47,146 nt of DNA from Acidimicrobiaceae bacterium (lineage in GTDB: Bacteria; Actinomycetota; Acidimicrobiia; Acidimicrobiales; Palsa-688), in contig JAUTXN010000197.1 in the NCBI GenBank assembly GCA_030838045.1, positions 1 to 47,146 of the forward strand, given 5' to 3'. The notes under the pieces were generated by a model. It was not told the DNA's origin and ran no database searches. It saw only the letters and a list, made by a program, of their open reading frames with translations. Positions 1 through 10,879 of the stretch are shown here, in pieces (the first letter of the stretch is position 1; every line of letters starts with the position of its first letter). Made by a program: the position numbers and the translations under genes.

Positions 1-66
1 CGATGGTCACCCTTTACTGAGTGCCGGGACCGTGCCCTGATACTCGCTGTGCGGGTGCGTTACCCG

Positions 67-2205
67 TTAGGGCGTGGACGGGGCAGTCGGCTCGGGCTCG
101 GTTACGGGCTCGGGAGCCGCGATCTGCGACCGGCTGCGGCGCCGTGGGGCCCGGGAGCGGGGTGTAGCCGCTTCCGGCGATCCGTCGAGCGTCGCGGTGA
201 CCGATGCGGGCTCGTTGGCGGCTGGCGGCGCCACGTTGGCAGGTTCGGTGTCGTCGGGCGCGTGCGCGGGCGCGGGCGCCGGCGCGGCCCGGCGGCTGGC
301 GCTACGGGATCGCTTTGCTGCCGGGGCTGGTCCGCCAACGTCGGTGGGCGGGGGCAGTGGCGGGGGCGGGGGCAGTGGCGGGGGGGTCGGGTCGGGTGGC
401 GTGGTCCGTGCAGGGCGCGAGGCCGCCCGGCGCTTGGCGGGCACCGCCTCCTCCGGTGCGTCGCTGGGGTCCGACGAGGCGTGCTCGGACTGGAGCGCGG
501 GTTCACTCGAATCCGGCGCCGGCGCCGGGGCCCCGCGTCCTCGTCCCCGCCCCCTCCGCGCCGCCGCTTGAAGCGGTGCGTCCGATCCGGCGGTCGCCTC
601 GGTGACACCGGTCGTCGACGCCTCCGTCTCCGGCCCGACGGTCTGGGTGCTTCCCCTCCGGCGCGGCGCCGCCTTGGTCGGCGCCGGGGAGGCTGTCGCA
701 TCGGACGTCGCATCCGACGTGGGAGCCGCTGCCTGCCCGGATCGTCCCCGCCGGCGGGGCGCGGCCTCGGTCACCAACGGCTCGGCTGGCGGCGCGTCAG
801 GCCCCCCGTCCGGCGCCGCCGACGCCTTGACCGTTCCTGCCGTCGCCCCCGGGCGCTTCCGAGGGGCTTTCGCGGCCGCCTTCTTGGTCGCAGACGGCAC
901 CGGCGCCGGGTCATCCGCCTCCGGGATCGTCTGAGCCGCCGGAGTCGCCTCGGCTGCCGGGCGCCCTCGCCGGCGGGGGGCAGCTTTCATGGCTGGAGCA
1001 TCCGCGGCCGGCGACGTCGGCTTCGCCGGGCCAGATGCGGCGCCCACGGCGTCCCGATCCGAATCCGCAACAGCCGTGGCAGCCGCGGGTGATCGCCGCC
1101 GGATGGACGCCTTCTTGACCGGCTCCTGCGCCTCGTCGGCATCGCCATTCACTTCGACCACCGGAGCCGCCTTCTTCCGGCTGCGCCGTGCCGGCGGCGC
1201 CGCCGTGGTCCCGCCGGTCCCAGCCGACGCGGCGTTGTTGTCGCTCTCCGCCGCCTCGATTTCGGCCGCGACCGTCTCCTCGGTCGGCGCACCCGCGATC
1301 TTGGCAAAGCCGGGCAGCGCCAGTTCGACTCCCCGGCGCTGCGGGTCCAGTGCCTGCACGACGAATCTGACTTCCTCGCCTTTGGAGAAGATCTCCCGGG
1401 CGCTCTTCGGCGGCGGTTCACCCATCGCCGACAAGGGCACGTAACACCGGGCGCCTTCGCAGTCCACGAATGCCCCATGGGAAGCGAACGAGTCCACCGT
1501 CGCGGTCACCTCCGCGCCCAGCGGATGGGCGGCGATGAAGGTGATGAACGACAACGGGTCATTGACCGGGTCTGCGGGCGGTGACCCGCCCTTGCGGCGC
1601 CGGCGGGGTTTGTCCTTGGGCGCCACGACCTCTTCGAGCGCAACCGCGATGGCGCGCTCGACGTTCTTTTTCCCCTTCCCTTTGGTCCGGGACCGTTCCG
1701 CAGCCAGATCGAGGCCGGGCATGGCGGACTCCGCTTCGCCCTTGGTCTTGCGCTTGGCCTCCTTCACCGCTTCGCGCGACCGCGGCCCGCGCACCGGCGT
1801 ACGGGGGGTGAAGATCCACCCGACACCGGGGACCGGCTTGCCGCCGATCAGCCGCCCGCGTTCGAACAGCCAGTCGTAGTCGCCGTGAAACTCCTGGAAG
1901 GAGTCATTGGACAACACCGTCGCCCCGGTCTTGTCGGCGATGCGCAGCAGGAAAGCGTCGCCTCGGCCGATCGCCCCGGCGGGCGGCGACACCAGTTCGC
2001 CCGCCGCCTCGGCTTCCTCGAACATCTTGAACTCGCTGCTGTCGATCCGGTGACCGAACGAGGCGTCGACGACGACAGTAACGACATCATCGGGATTCTC
2101 GAGCAAGAACTCCCGCACCGCCTGGTCCAGCTGGGCCAGGCTGGGCATGGAGCGGCCCTCGGTGGCCAGGTTGGATCCGTCGACGACGACGTGGCGCGCT
2201 GCCAT
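67..2205 (-). CDS. NYN-domain and S1 RNA-binding protein with long disordered Ala/Pro/Arg tail
   Basis: The predicted protein has 712 residues. The N-terminus (about 1-130) looks like an NYN/Zc3h12a-type PIN-like nuclease fold, with the motif VVVDGSNLA at residues 6-14 and acidic residues near DASF and GRGDAFLL that could bind metal. Residues about 212-300 resemble an S1 OB-fold (GAEVTATVDSFASHGAFVDC). The remaining 400 residues are low-complexity Ala/Pro/Arg with recurring APRRRG motifs, expected to be disordered and strongly basic. It lies 107 bp downstream of kgd on the same strand. A role in RNA cleavage or decay is inferred from the domain pairing; I do not know a named homologue. The tail length relies on an unbroken reading frame through very GC-rich repeats, so a sequencing frameshift there cannot be excluded. 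Confidence 0.8.
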   Translation of the reverse strand: MAARHVVVDGSNLATEGRSMPSLAQLDQAVREFLLENPDDVVTVVVDASFGHRIDSSEFKMFEEAEAAGELVSPPAGAIGRGDAFLLRIADKTGATVLSNDSFQEFHGDYDWLFERGRLIGGKPVPGVGWIFTPRTPVRGPRSREAVKEAKRKTKGEAESAMPGLDLAAERSRTKGKGKKNVERAIAVALEEVVAPKDKPRRRRKGGSPPADPVNDPLSFITFIAAHPLGAEVTATVDSFASHGAFVDCEGARCYVPLSAMGEPPPKSAREIFSKGEEVRFVVQALDPQRRGVELALPGFAKIAGAPTEETVAAEIEAAESDNNAASAGTGGTTAAPPARRSRKKAAPVVEVNGDADEAQEPVKKASIRRRSPAAATAVADSDRDAVGAASGPAKPTSPAADAPAMKAAPRRRGRPAAEATPAAQTIPEADDPAPVPSATKKAAAKAPRKRPGATAGTVKASAAPDGGPDAPPAEPLVTEAAPRRRGRSGQAAAPTSDATSDATASPAPTKAAPRRRGSTQTVGPETEASTTGVTEATAGSDAPLQAAARRGRGRGRGAPAPAPDSSEPALQSEHASSDPSDAPEEAVPAKRRAASRPARTTPPDPTPPPLPPPPPLPPPTDVGGPAPAAKRSRSASRRAAPAPAPAHAPDDTEPANVAPPAANEPASVTATLDGSPEAATPRSRAPRRRSRSQIAAPEPVTEPEPTAPSTP

Positions 2206-2312
2206 TTCGGTTAAGAGTCAAGCATCGTGGCTGAACCAATTGAGGGAATGTCCCCATTCCGGCCAGAAGGTGTCACAAAATGGTCGCCGACAGGCGGCCA
2301 CGACGAAGGGCC

Positions 2313-5300
2313 CTATCCCCCTCCAAACGCACGACGCATGAGGTCCTCGGCCTCCAGCGTCGAAAGGGCGGCACTGCCCGTGGCGGGCGAACCCGAGGGC
2401 AGGCGAGCCACCGACGACAGCCGGCCGTCGCCGTCGAGCAACCTCTGCAGCTTGGCGCGAGCAAACCACCAGCCGCCCATGTTCTCCGGCTCCTCTTGGG
2501 CCCAGATCACCTGTGCCGCCTTCGGGTACCGGGCCAGAATTGCCGCGATTTGGTCGTCCGGCCAGGGGTAGAGCTGCTCGACTCGCACCACCGCAGCATC
2601 GCCATCCGATGCCGCCCCGGCACCGACCCCGGCTCGCTGGCGGTAGGACAGGAGATCCAACGCCATCTTGCCCGAGGAGAGGATCACACGCGCCACGGAC
2701 TGCGGGTCGGCGACATTGTCGTCGATCACCTCCCGGAAATGGCCGGTCGAGAACTCCTCCGCTTTGCTGTACGCCTCCCGCGCCCGGAGGTACTTCTTCG
2801 GTGTGAGCAGGATCAACGGCCGTTTGGCGCTGCGATGGACCTGGCGGCGCAGCAGGTGGAACAGCTGGGCCGCGGTCGTGGGGTTGGCGACTTGAATGTT
2901 GTCCTCGGCGCAGAGTTGCAGGAACCGCTCGACTCGCGCCGAGCTGTGTTCCGCGCCCTGGCCCTCGTAGCCATGCGGGAGGAGGAGCGTCAGGCCACAG
3001 GTCTGTCCCCATTTGGCCCGTGACGCCACGAGGAACTGGTCGATGATGACCTGGCCGCCATTGACGAAGTCGCCGAACTGGGCCTCCCAGGCGACGAGCG
3101 CATCCTGCTGCACGACCGAATATCCGTACTCGAATCCGATCGCGGCGTACTCCGACAGGAGTGAGTCGTACACGAAGAACCGGCCCGGCGACTGCTGAGG
3201 CCCGCCTGCCGCGCCCGACGCCCCCAACGCCCCGCCGTTCGCCGGAGCCGGAGCCGGAGCCGGGGCCAGGGACAAAGCCGGAGCGGGAGACCCAGACGGC
3301 TCCAGGTGCTGCAACGGGATCCACTCCGCCCCGGTCCGGACGTCGATCAGGGCCGCGTTGCGGTGACCGAATGTGCCCCGGCGGGTGTCCTGGCCCGCCA
3401 GCCGCACGTCGTGTCCTTCCAGCAGCAGCGTCCCGTACGCCAACGCCTCGCCCAGCGCCCAGTCGGCCTCTCCCCCGGCCCACAGCTTGGCCCGGTTGTC
3501 GAACACCCGGATCAGCTTCGGATGCACCGTGAACCCCTCGGGCGGGTTGTGCAGCACCGACGCGATGCGATCCAGTGTCTCGATCGGGACACCGGTGGCG
3601 ATCGGGGGCAGCACCGGCGCCGACGGCAGGCGGGCGGGCAGCCGGGTGGGCCGGGGCGGCGCGGCCGCCCGGGTCTCGTCCAAGGCCGCCTGCAGCCGGG
3701 TGCTGAAGTCCTTCAGCGCCGCCTCGGCCTCTTCCATCGTGATGTCACCGCGGCGCACCAACGTCTCGGTGTAGATCTTCCGCACGCTGCGGTGGATCTT
3801 GATCAGGTCGTACATCCGGGGCTGGGTGAGGCTCGGGTCGTCCTGCTCGTTGTGCCCGAACCGCCGGTAGCACACCATGTCGATGACGACGTCTTTGTGG
3901 AACGCCTGGCGGAACTGGAACGCCAGGCGACCGACCCGCACGCACGCTTCGGGATCGTCGCCGTTCACGTGGAAGATCGGCGCCTGGACCATCTTGGCCA
4001 CGTCGGTGGCGTACACCGACGATCGGGCCGATTCCGGGTTGGTGGTGAAGCCCAGTTGGTTGTTGATGACCAGGTGCACCGTCCCGCCGGTGGTGTAGCC
4101 GCGCAGGGCCGACATATTGAGCGTCTCGGCCACCACCCCTTGGCCGGCGAACGCCGCGTCACCATGGACCAGCACCGCCAAGACCGGCCGCCGGCTTCCC
4201 GTGTCGGCTGAGCTCAGGTCCTGGTAGGCACGGGTCATCCCCTCGACGACGGGGTCGACCGCTTCGAGATGCGACGGGTTGGACGACAGGTGGACGTCGA
4301 GTTCGATGCCCGACAGGCCGGTGAACTTGCCGTGATATCCCTTGTGGTACTTGACGTCTCCCGATCCCTGGGTGGTGTCGGGGTCGAGGTTGCCCTCGAA
4401 CTCCTGGAACAGCTCGCCGTAGCTCTTGCCCACGATGTTGATCAGCACGTTCAGGCGGCCCCGGTGGGCCATCCCGAGCACGGCGCTCTCCATCCCCGCC
4501 TCGCCGGCCTGGTCGAGCACCGCATCGAGCAGCGCGATGGCGGACTCCGCCCCTTCCAACCCGAAGCGCTTCTGGCCGATGTACTTGGTGTCCAAGAATC
4601 GCTCCAGCGCCTCGGCGGCATTCAGCCGGGTGAGGATGTGACGGTGCTCCTCGGGGCGCAGTTGGATCGAGACGCCTTCGACGTGCTCCTGGATCCATTT
4701 CTTCTGGTCCGGCTCCTGGATGTGCATGTACTCCACGCCGACGGTGCGGCAGTAGGCGTCTCGCAGCACGCCGAGAATGTCGCCCAGCTTCATGCTCGCC
4801 TTGCCGGCCAGCCCGTCGGTGAGGAACTCCCGCTCCAGGTCCCACAGCGTCAGCCCGTAGGTCGTGGTGTTGAGCTCGGCATGGGTGTGGGGCTCGCGCC
4901 AGTCGAGCGGATCGAGATGGGCGATGAGGTGGCCCCGGACCCGGTACATGTTGATCAGGGTCTGGACGTGGACCTGCTTCTGGATCTGTGACGTGTGGGC
5001 GGCGTCGTTGCCCGACGGGTCGTTGATGTCGCGCAGCCACCGGACCGGCTCGTACGGGATGCCCATCGAGCGGAAGATCTCGTCGTAGAAGTCGTGCTCG
5101 CCGATCAGCAGCTGATGCACCCGAGCCAGGAACAACCCCGACTCGGCGCCCTGGATGATCCGGTGGTCGTAGGTGGAGGTCACCGTGATGACCTTGGAGA
5201 GCCCCATGGCCGCCAGCGTGCGAGGGTCGGCCGCCTGCCACTCGGCGGGATAGTCGAGGCTGCCGACCGCCACGATGACCCCCTGGCCGGGCATCAACCG

Positions 5301-6146
5301 GGGCACGCTGCCGACCGTCCCGACCGTTCCCGGATTGGTGAGCGTCACCGTCGCCCCCACGAAGTCGTCGGGGCTGATCTTGTTGGTGCGGATCTTGCGG
5401 ATCAGCTCCTCGTATGCCGTCCAAAAGGACCGGAACTCGAAGGTGTCGGCGCCGGTGATGACCGGCACGAGAAGGGTGCGGCTGCCGTCGGACTTCTTGT
5501 GATCGACGGCCAGGCCGAGGCCGACATGCGAATGGTGCACCACCCCCGGGGGGTCCCCGGCCACGAACGACGAGTTCATGGCGGGCACGGCCTGGAGCGC
5601 TTTGACCACGGCGAAGCCGATCAGGTGGGTGACGCTCACCTTGCCCGCCCCCACGCGGGCCAGCTGGTTGTTCAGGATGCGGCGGTTGACCTCGAGCAGG
5701 CCGGCCGGGACGACCCGCACACTCGTGGCGGTCGGCACACCCAGGCTGGCCTCCATGTTGGCCGCGATGCGAGCCGCCGCCCCCCGCAGTGGCACCACCT
5801 CCTCGCCCGCCCCGGGACCGGGCTCGCCGGCGCCACCGTCGACGGCGGCGGGCACCGCAGGCGCCGGGACCGGAGGTCGCACGGGCGCCGCGACGACCGG
5901 CGCGCCCGACGCGATCGGCGCGCCCGACGCGATCGGCGCGGCCGGGGCCCCGACCCCGGAGTCGGGGGCCTGAGCCGGCTCGGGCCTGGTGGCGACGAGG
6001 CCGCGGTGGTGGTAGTCGGCAAAGAACTCCTGCCAACTCTCGCTCACCGACGACGGGTCCTGTCGGTATTGCTCGTACATCTCGTCGACCAACCAGGCGT
6101 TGGGGCCTAGCCACCGCCGGTCGTCGGCGTTGGTTTCGCTCGACAT
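2313..6146 (-). CDS. kgd: Multifunctional 2-oxoglutarate dehydrogenase E1 / succinyltransferase E2 (Kgd/OdhA type)
   Basis: This 1277-residue protein is the actinobacterial fused form of the TCA-cycle 2-oxoglutarate dehydrogenase. Domains in order: an N-terminal E1 segment (WLVDEMYEQYRQDP), an Ala/Pro linker with no lipoyl domain, an E2-type acyltransferase core ending in TYDHRIIQG (catalytic His near residue 328), then the thiamine-diphosphate E1 domain with GMAHRGRLNVL and GDAAFAGQGVV. Lipoyl groups would come from a separate E2 protein, as in the mycobacterial and corynebacterial enzymes. I place the start at ATG 6146 (MSSETN) because GGAGG lies 4-8 bases upstream; an upstream in-frame ATG at 6230 would read back into ettA. 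It is divergent from ettA with a 58-bp gap. The length fits the family (about 1230 residues). Confidence 0.96.
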   Translation of the reverse strand: MSSETNADDRRWLGPNAWLVDEMYEQYRQDPSSVSESWQEFFADYHHRGLVATRPEPAQAPDSGVGAPAAPIASGAPIASGAPVVAAPVRPPVPAPAVPAAVDGGAGEPGPGAGEEVVPLRGAAARIAANMEASLGVPTATSVRVVPAGLLEVNRRILNNQLARVGAGKVSVTHLIGFAVVKALQAVPAMNSSFVAGDPPGVVHHSHVGLGLAVDHKKSDGSRTLLVPVITGADTFEFRSFWTAYEELIRKIRTNKISPDDFVGATVTLTNPGTVGTVGSVPRLMPGQGVIVAVGSLDYPAEWQAADPRTLAAMGLSKVITVTSTYDHRIIQGAESGLFLARVHQLLIGEHDFYDEIFRSMGIPYEPVRWLRDINDPSGNDAAHTSQIQKQVHVQTLINMYRVRGHLIAHLDPLDWREPHTHAELNTTTYGLTLWDLEREFLTDGLAGKASMKLGDILGVLRDAYCRTVGVEYMHIQEPDQKKWIQEHVEGVSIQLRPEEHRHILTRLNAAEALERFLDTKYIGQKRFGLEGAESAIALLDAVLDQAGEAGMESAVLGMAHRGRLNVLINIVGKSYGELFQEFEGNLDPDTTQGSGDVKYHKGYHGKFTGLSGIELDVHLSSNPSHLEAVDPVVEGMTRAYQDLSSADTGSRRPVLAVLVHGDAAFAGQGVVAETLNMSALRGYTTGGTVHLVINNQLGFTTNPESARSSVYATDVAKMVQAPIFHVNGDDPEACVRVGRLAFQFRQAFHKDVVIDMVCYRRFGHNEQDDPSLTQPRMYDLIKIHRSVRKIYTETLVRRGDITMEEAEAALKDFSTRLQAALDETRAAAPPRPTRLPARLPSAPVLPPIATGVPIETLDRIASVLHNPPEGFTVHPKLIRVFDNRAKLWAGGEADWALGEALAYGTLLLEGHDVRLAGQDTRRGTFGHRNAALIDVRTGAEWIPLQHLEPSGSPAPALSLAPAPAPAPANGGALGASGAAGGPQQSPGRFFVYDSLLSEYAAIGFEYGYSVVQQDALVAWEAQFGDFVNGGQVIIDQFLVASRAKWGQTCGLTLLLPHGYEGQGAEHSSARVERFLQLCAEDNIQVANPTTAAQLFHLLRRQVHRSAKRPLILLTPKKYLRAREAYSKAEEFSTGHFREVIDDNVADPQSVARVILSSGKMALDLLSYRQRAGVGAGAASDGDAAVVRVEQLYPWPDDQIAAILARYPKAAQVIWAQEEPENMGGWWFARAKLQRLLDGDGRLSSVARLPSGSPATGSAALSTLEAEDLMRRAFGGG

Positions 6147-6204
6147 CGCCCCTCCAGAGTACCGGGCGACCTCGCAGTCACACCGGCCTTGTACCGTGCC
6201 CGGC

Positions 6205-7884
<1,680 letters not shown>

Positions 7885-7888
7885 GCCG

Positions 7889-8281
7889 GTGATCAGCGTC
7901 GGGTTGGTGAGGACGGCGGCGCTGGTGGTGTGCGTGGCCGGGATCGCGGGGATGATCGTGACGTCGATCCTCAATCACAACGGCGCGGCCGTGACCTTCG
8001 GCCTCGTCACCGCCGTGGCGGTCGTGTGCTCCATGGTGGCCAAGGCGGTGGCGGCCGATGCCGAGCACCGGCTCGGGGCCGGCGGTGACGTTCCCGGCCG
8101 GCCGCGGGCCGCCGGGGCAGGCGTCGACGCCGACACTCTGGCGGACCTGGTCGAGGGTCAGGTGCAGGCGATGGTTGCCGCCGGCGCCGATGAGGCGAGC
8201 GTGCGCCAACTGGTCGGTGAGGCGGTTCGGCTGGGTCGGACTCTGGCCCCGGTGCGGCCGGTTCAGGACGGCTCGCACTAG
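7889..8281 (+). CDS. Small membrane protein of unknown function
   Basis: A 130-residue protein starting at GTG 7889, four bases after the ettA stop. Two hydrophobic segments (about residues 5-25 and 32-52) form an N-terminal membrane hairpin. A soluble tail of about 75 residues follows, containing a predicted helical stretch (ADTLADLVEGQVQAMVAAG) and ending in a charged tail. I do not recognise a named family. Tight spacing suggests it is translated from the ettA message, but that gives no clear hint of function. Confidence 0.7.
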   Translation: MISVGLVRTAALVVCVAGIAGMIVTSILNHNGAAVTFGLVTAVAVVCSMVAKAVAADAEHRLGAGGDVPGRPRAAGAGVDADTLADLVEGQVQAMVAAGADEASVRQLVGEAVRLGRTLAPVRPVQDGSH

Positions 8282-8343
8282 TTTTGCTTCAGACCAGCGG
8301 CGTGAACGCCGACGCAGTGGCAATGCAGGGAACGTCCAGAGCC

Positions 8344-8562
8344 ATGATGATCAGCCGAGCGGTGATTCGACAGGTGGAGCCCGGGAACACCGCCAACTGC
8401 GCCCATTGCGGCGCCCCCATCAAGTTTGCCGCCCGCATGCAGCTGCGCCAGGTCATCGCCAACGTGTACCGGGAAGGCAACTGGGTGCGGGTCGAGCACT
8501 ACCACGCCGAGTGCTACGACCAGGCCGATCAGCCGTACGGTCCCGCGGCCGAGAAGTCCTGA
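8344..8562 (+). CDS. Small CCHC zinc-finger-like protein
   Basis: A 72-residue protein if it starts at ATG 8344 (MMISRAVIRQ); an upstream in-frame TTG at 8284 would add 20 residues that look unlike coding sequence. Its notable feature is a Cys-x2-Cys-x31-His-x2-Cys pattern (CAHC ... HAEC), which should bind one zinc ion. The spacing resembles the PARP-type zinc finger, which recognises broken DNA ends, but this is pattern similarity only. It stands alone between the EttA unit and an epimerase gene. Function unknown. Confidence 0.6.
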   Translation: MMISRAVIRQVEPGNTANCAHCGAPIKFAARMQLRQVIANVYREGNWVRVEHYHAECYDQADQPYGPAAEKS

Positions 8563-8617
8563 GCTCCACGGTTGCGGCTTCGGCCCCTAGGCCGCCGCTC
8601 AGCGTAAGACTGCGGTC

Positions 8618-9520
8618 ATGCGAATCGCCGTCACGGGAAGCCACGGCCTGATCGGCTCCGCGCTCGTATCCGAGCTCGAGCGCCAGGGCCATGACGTCGT
8701 GGCGTTGGTACGGGGCTCGGCGGGACCGGGCCGGATCGCGTGGGACCCGGAGGCGGGCCAGCTCGACGCCGCCCACTTGGCGGGCGTGGACGCGGCGGTG
8801 CACCTGGCCGGCCAGCCGATCGCCGACAAGCGTTGGACAGCGGAGCAGAAGCGGCGAATCCTCGACAGCCGGGTCGCCTCGACCGACCTGTTGTCGCGCC
8901 GGCTGGCCGAGGCCCAGCCACGCCCGTCGGTGCTGGTCAGCGGCTCCGCGATCGGGTATTACGGCGACCGCGGCGACGCCATGGTCGACGAGAGCAGTCC
9001 CGCCGGTTCGGGATTCCTGAGCGAGGTCTGCCAGCGCTGGGAGGAGGCCACGGCGCCGGCCGAGGCGGCCGGCATCCGGGTGGTGCACGTCCGCACGGGA
9101 ATCGTCCTCAGCCCCGAGGGTGGGGTACTGAAGAAGCAGCTCCCCTTGTTCCGGGTCGGCATGGGCGGACGGCTCGGGTCGGGCGAGCAGTACCAGAGTT
9201 GGATCTCGCTCGTCGACGAGGTGGGAGGGATCATTCACGCCCTGCGGACCGAGTCGCTGTCCGGGGCGCTGAACCTGACGGCACCGAATCCGGTGACCAA
9301 CGGCGAGTTCACCAAGACCCTGGGCTCGGTCCTCGGCCGTCCCACCCTGGTGACGGCGCCCAAGTTCGGGTTGTCCGCGGTGCTGGGCCACGAGCTCGTC
9401 GCCGAGATGCTGCTCGCGGGCCAGCGGGTGCTGCCGAAGAAGCTGCTGGACAGCGGGTATTCCTTCGGGTTCTCCGAGCTCGAGCCGACCCTCCGCCAGC
9501 TGCTGCAAAAGGCGGCCTAA
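8618..9520 (+). CDS. TIGR01777-family NAD(P)-binding epimerase-like protein (YfcH/SDR39U1)
   Basis: A 300-residue extended short-chain dehydrogenase fold. The N-terminus has the nucleotide-binding motif VTGSHGLIGSAL (residues 5-16). The middle carries YYGDRGDAMVDE, typical of the YfcH/SDR39U1 group, and the C-terminus has the DUF1731-like region (FGLSAVLGHELVAEMLLAGQ). Bacterial members are of uncertain substrate; some are linked to envelope or cell-division processes. Start is ATG 8618. It is a single gene flanked by a 55-bp gap upstream and a convergent nitrobindin gene. Confidence 0.9.
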   Translation: MRIAVTGSHGLIGSALVSELERQGHDVVALVRGSAGPGRIAWDPEAGQLDAAHLAGVDAAVHLAGQPIADKRWTAEQKRRILDSRVASTDLLSRRLAEAQPRPSVLVSGSAIGYYGDRGDAMVDESSPAGSGFLSEVCQRWEEATAPAEAAGIRVVHVRTGIVLSPEGGVLKKQLPLFRVGMGGRLGSGEQYQSWISLVDEVGGIIHALRTESLSGALNLTAPNPVTNGEFTKTLGSVLGRPTLVTAPKFGLSAVLGHELVAEMLLAGQRVLPKKLLDSGYSFGFSELEPTLRQLLQKAA

Positions 9521-9584
9521 GGTCGCCCGGCCCACCGAGTCGACGGACGCGGTGTTGTCGATCGTGCCCGCCGCGCCGGCCGGA

Positions 9585-10073
9585 CTAGGGCGCCCGGCGG
9601 AGCTCGGCGGTCAGGTGCTCCTGAAGCGGCTCGCCGACCGCGGCCATCGACACCACGTAGCGCAGCACGTCGCCGTCGACCTCCAGCTGCCGGGTGACAC
9701 CGGTGACCGTCTTGGCGGTCGACGTCGCCCCGACCAACCGGCTGGAGAGCACCAGCGTGGTCCCGTGGAGCGTGCCTTCGTCGACCTCCACGTGGCCCGT
9801 CGGGATGGCAATGACGAGCTCCACCACCCCGTCGGGCTTGGGACGCCAATAGCCGGTCTCGCTGTGCAGGGGCCGCCCATCGTCGAGCGCCCACGTCCGC
9901 TGGCTGTACGCCAGGAACGGCTTTCCGACGTGCCAGAAGCGGGCCTCTTCTCGGTACCCGAACGTGGCGATCGTCGGGTAATGGCCCTGTCCCTCGCCGA
10001 CCCACGTCCCGAGCAGGAACTCGAGCGCCCGGGCGTCGGGGTGCAACGCCAGGGGAGGCGCTCCGCTCGACAT
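9585..10073 (-). CDS. Nitrobindin / FABP-like heme-binding beta-barrel protein
   Basis: A 162-residue protein with the family motif near the N-terminus (LLGTWVGEGQGHYPTI, residues 20-35). The rest is a run of beta strands, ending in a histidine-containing strand (EHLTAEL) that could supply the proximal heme ligand. Nitrobindins are small ferric heme barrels that react with nitric oxide and isomerise peroxynitrite to nitrate. Size and motif match actinobacterial members. It is transcribed divergently from the CPBP protease gene with a 44-bp gap. Heme binding itself is inferred from the family. Confidence 0.88.
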   Translation of the reverse strand: MSSGAPPLALHPDARALEFLLGTWVGEGQGHYPTIATFGYREEARFWHVGKPFLAYSQRTWALDDGRPLHSETGYWRPKPDGVVELVIAIPTGHVEVDEGTLHGTTLVLSSRLVGATSTAKTVTGVTRQLEVDGDVLRYVVSMAAVGEPLQEHLTAELRRAP

Positions 10074-10117
10074 GGCGTCACTGTAGGCCCCCGTCCGGGC
10101 CCAGTACCCTCCCCGCG

Positions 10118-10879
10118 ATGACTGGGGCGATCGCCGCCATTCTCGCCACCGCCTTGGCCGTCGTCTTGGTCCTGGTCCAGCCCTGGGCCGGACGGCGACG
10201 TTACCGGCGTCTCGTCGACACGGTCGCGGTCGACCCTGGGGCTCGGTTGCGGCACTACCGCCGGGGCATCATCGGCGAATGGGCGACCGTGGTGGTGGTG
10301 GCAATCATCGGGTTGCTGGCCCGGCGCGGACCCTCTTCAATCGGACTGCATGCCGGGCCCCACCCCCGGTCGAATGCCGCGCTGGTGGCAGAGGTGGCGG
10401 TGGTCCTCGGCCTCAGTGCCCTGCTGTTCCGTTTCGGCGGGCGAGGGATTCGTGAGGCCCTGCGGCGCCAGGCCCGGGGGTTCGAAGCCCTGCTGCCCAA
10501 GTCTCGCCGGGAACGCCAGGTGTTCGCCCTGCTGGCGGTCACCGCCGGGATCTGCGAGGAGCTGCTCCTGCGGGGATTCGGCATCGCCTACGTCCATTGG
10601 CTGTGGCCTGGGGCCACGCGCCTGTGGTTGGTCGTGATCACCGCCGCTGCCTTCGGGCTGGTCCACCTCTACCAGGGTCCCCGGGGCGTCGTCCTGACCG
10701 GGCTGGTCGGCGCCTACTTGGCCTGGTTGGTGCTGTCGACGGGAAGCCTGCTTCCGGCCATGGTGATCCACGCCTTGCTCGACTTGCGGATCCTGGCGCT
10801 GCCCGATCTGAGCCCACCCAACCCGGAGGCCGACGGGTCTGCGGCCGAGTCGGCGGCCGAGCGCTACAGAGCCCGCTGA
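10118..10879 (+). CDS. CPBP-family intramembrane glutamic endopeptidase
   Basis: A 253-residue multi-pass membrane protein. Conserved CPBP (Abi/CAAX protease) motifs are visible: EELLLRGF with the paired glutamates, FGLVHLYQG with a catalytic-type histidine, and a later HALLDLR. Family members cleave membrane-anchored peptides or prenylated proteins, or in some bacteria act in bacteriocin immunity; the substrate here cannot be told. The 3' end overlaps that of the convergent GNAT gene by 16 bp. Confidence 0.88.
   Translation: MTGAIAAILATALAVVLVLVQPWAGRRRYRRLVDTVAVDPGARLRHYRRGIIGEWATVVVVAIIGLLARRGPSSIGLHAGPHPRSNAALVAEVAVVLGLSALLFRFGGRGIREALRRQARGFEALLPKSRRERQVFALLAVTAGICEELLLRGFGIAYVHWLWPGATRLWLVVITAAAFGLVHLYQGPRGVVLTGLVGAYLAWLVLSTGSLLPAMVIHALLDLRILALPDLSPPNPEADGSAAESAAERYRAR

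Noticed and set aside
49-1092. Plus-strand open frames opposite the NYN-S1 gene
   Set aside because: They are Arg/Gly-rich shadows of the Ala/Pro/Arg tail encoded on the other strand; no motif or plausible codon use.
4159-6114. Long alternative frame within kgd
   Set aside because: It has the low-complexity Arg/Gly/Pro composition typical of GC-rich shadow frames; the kgd frame has full-length homology.
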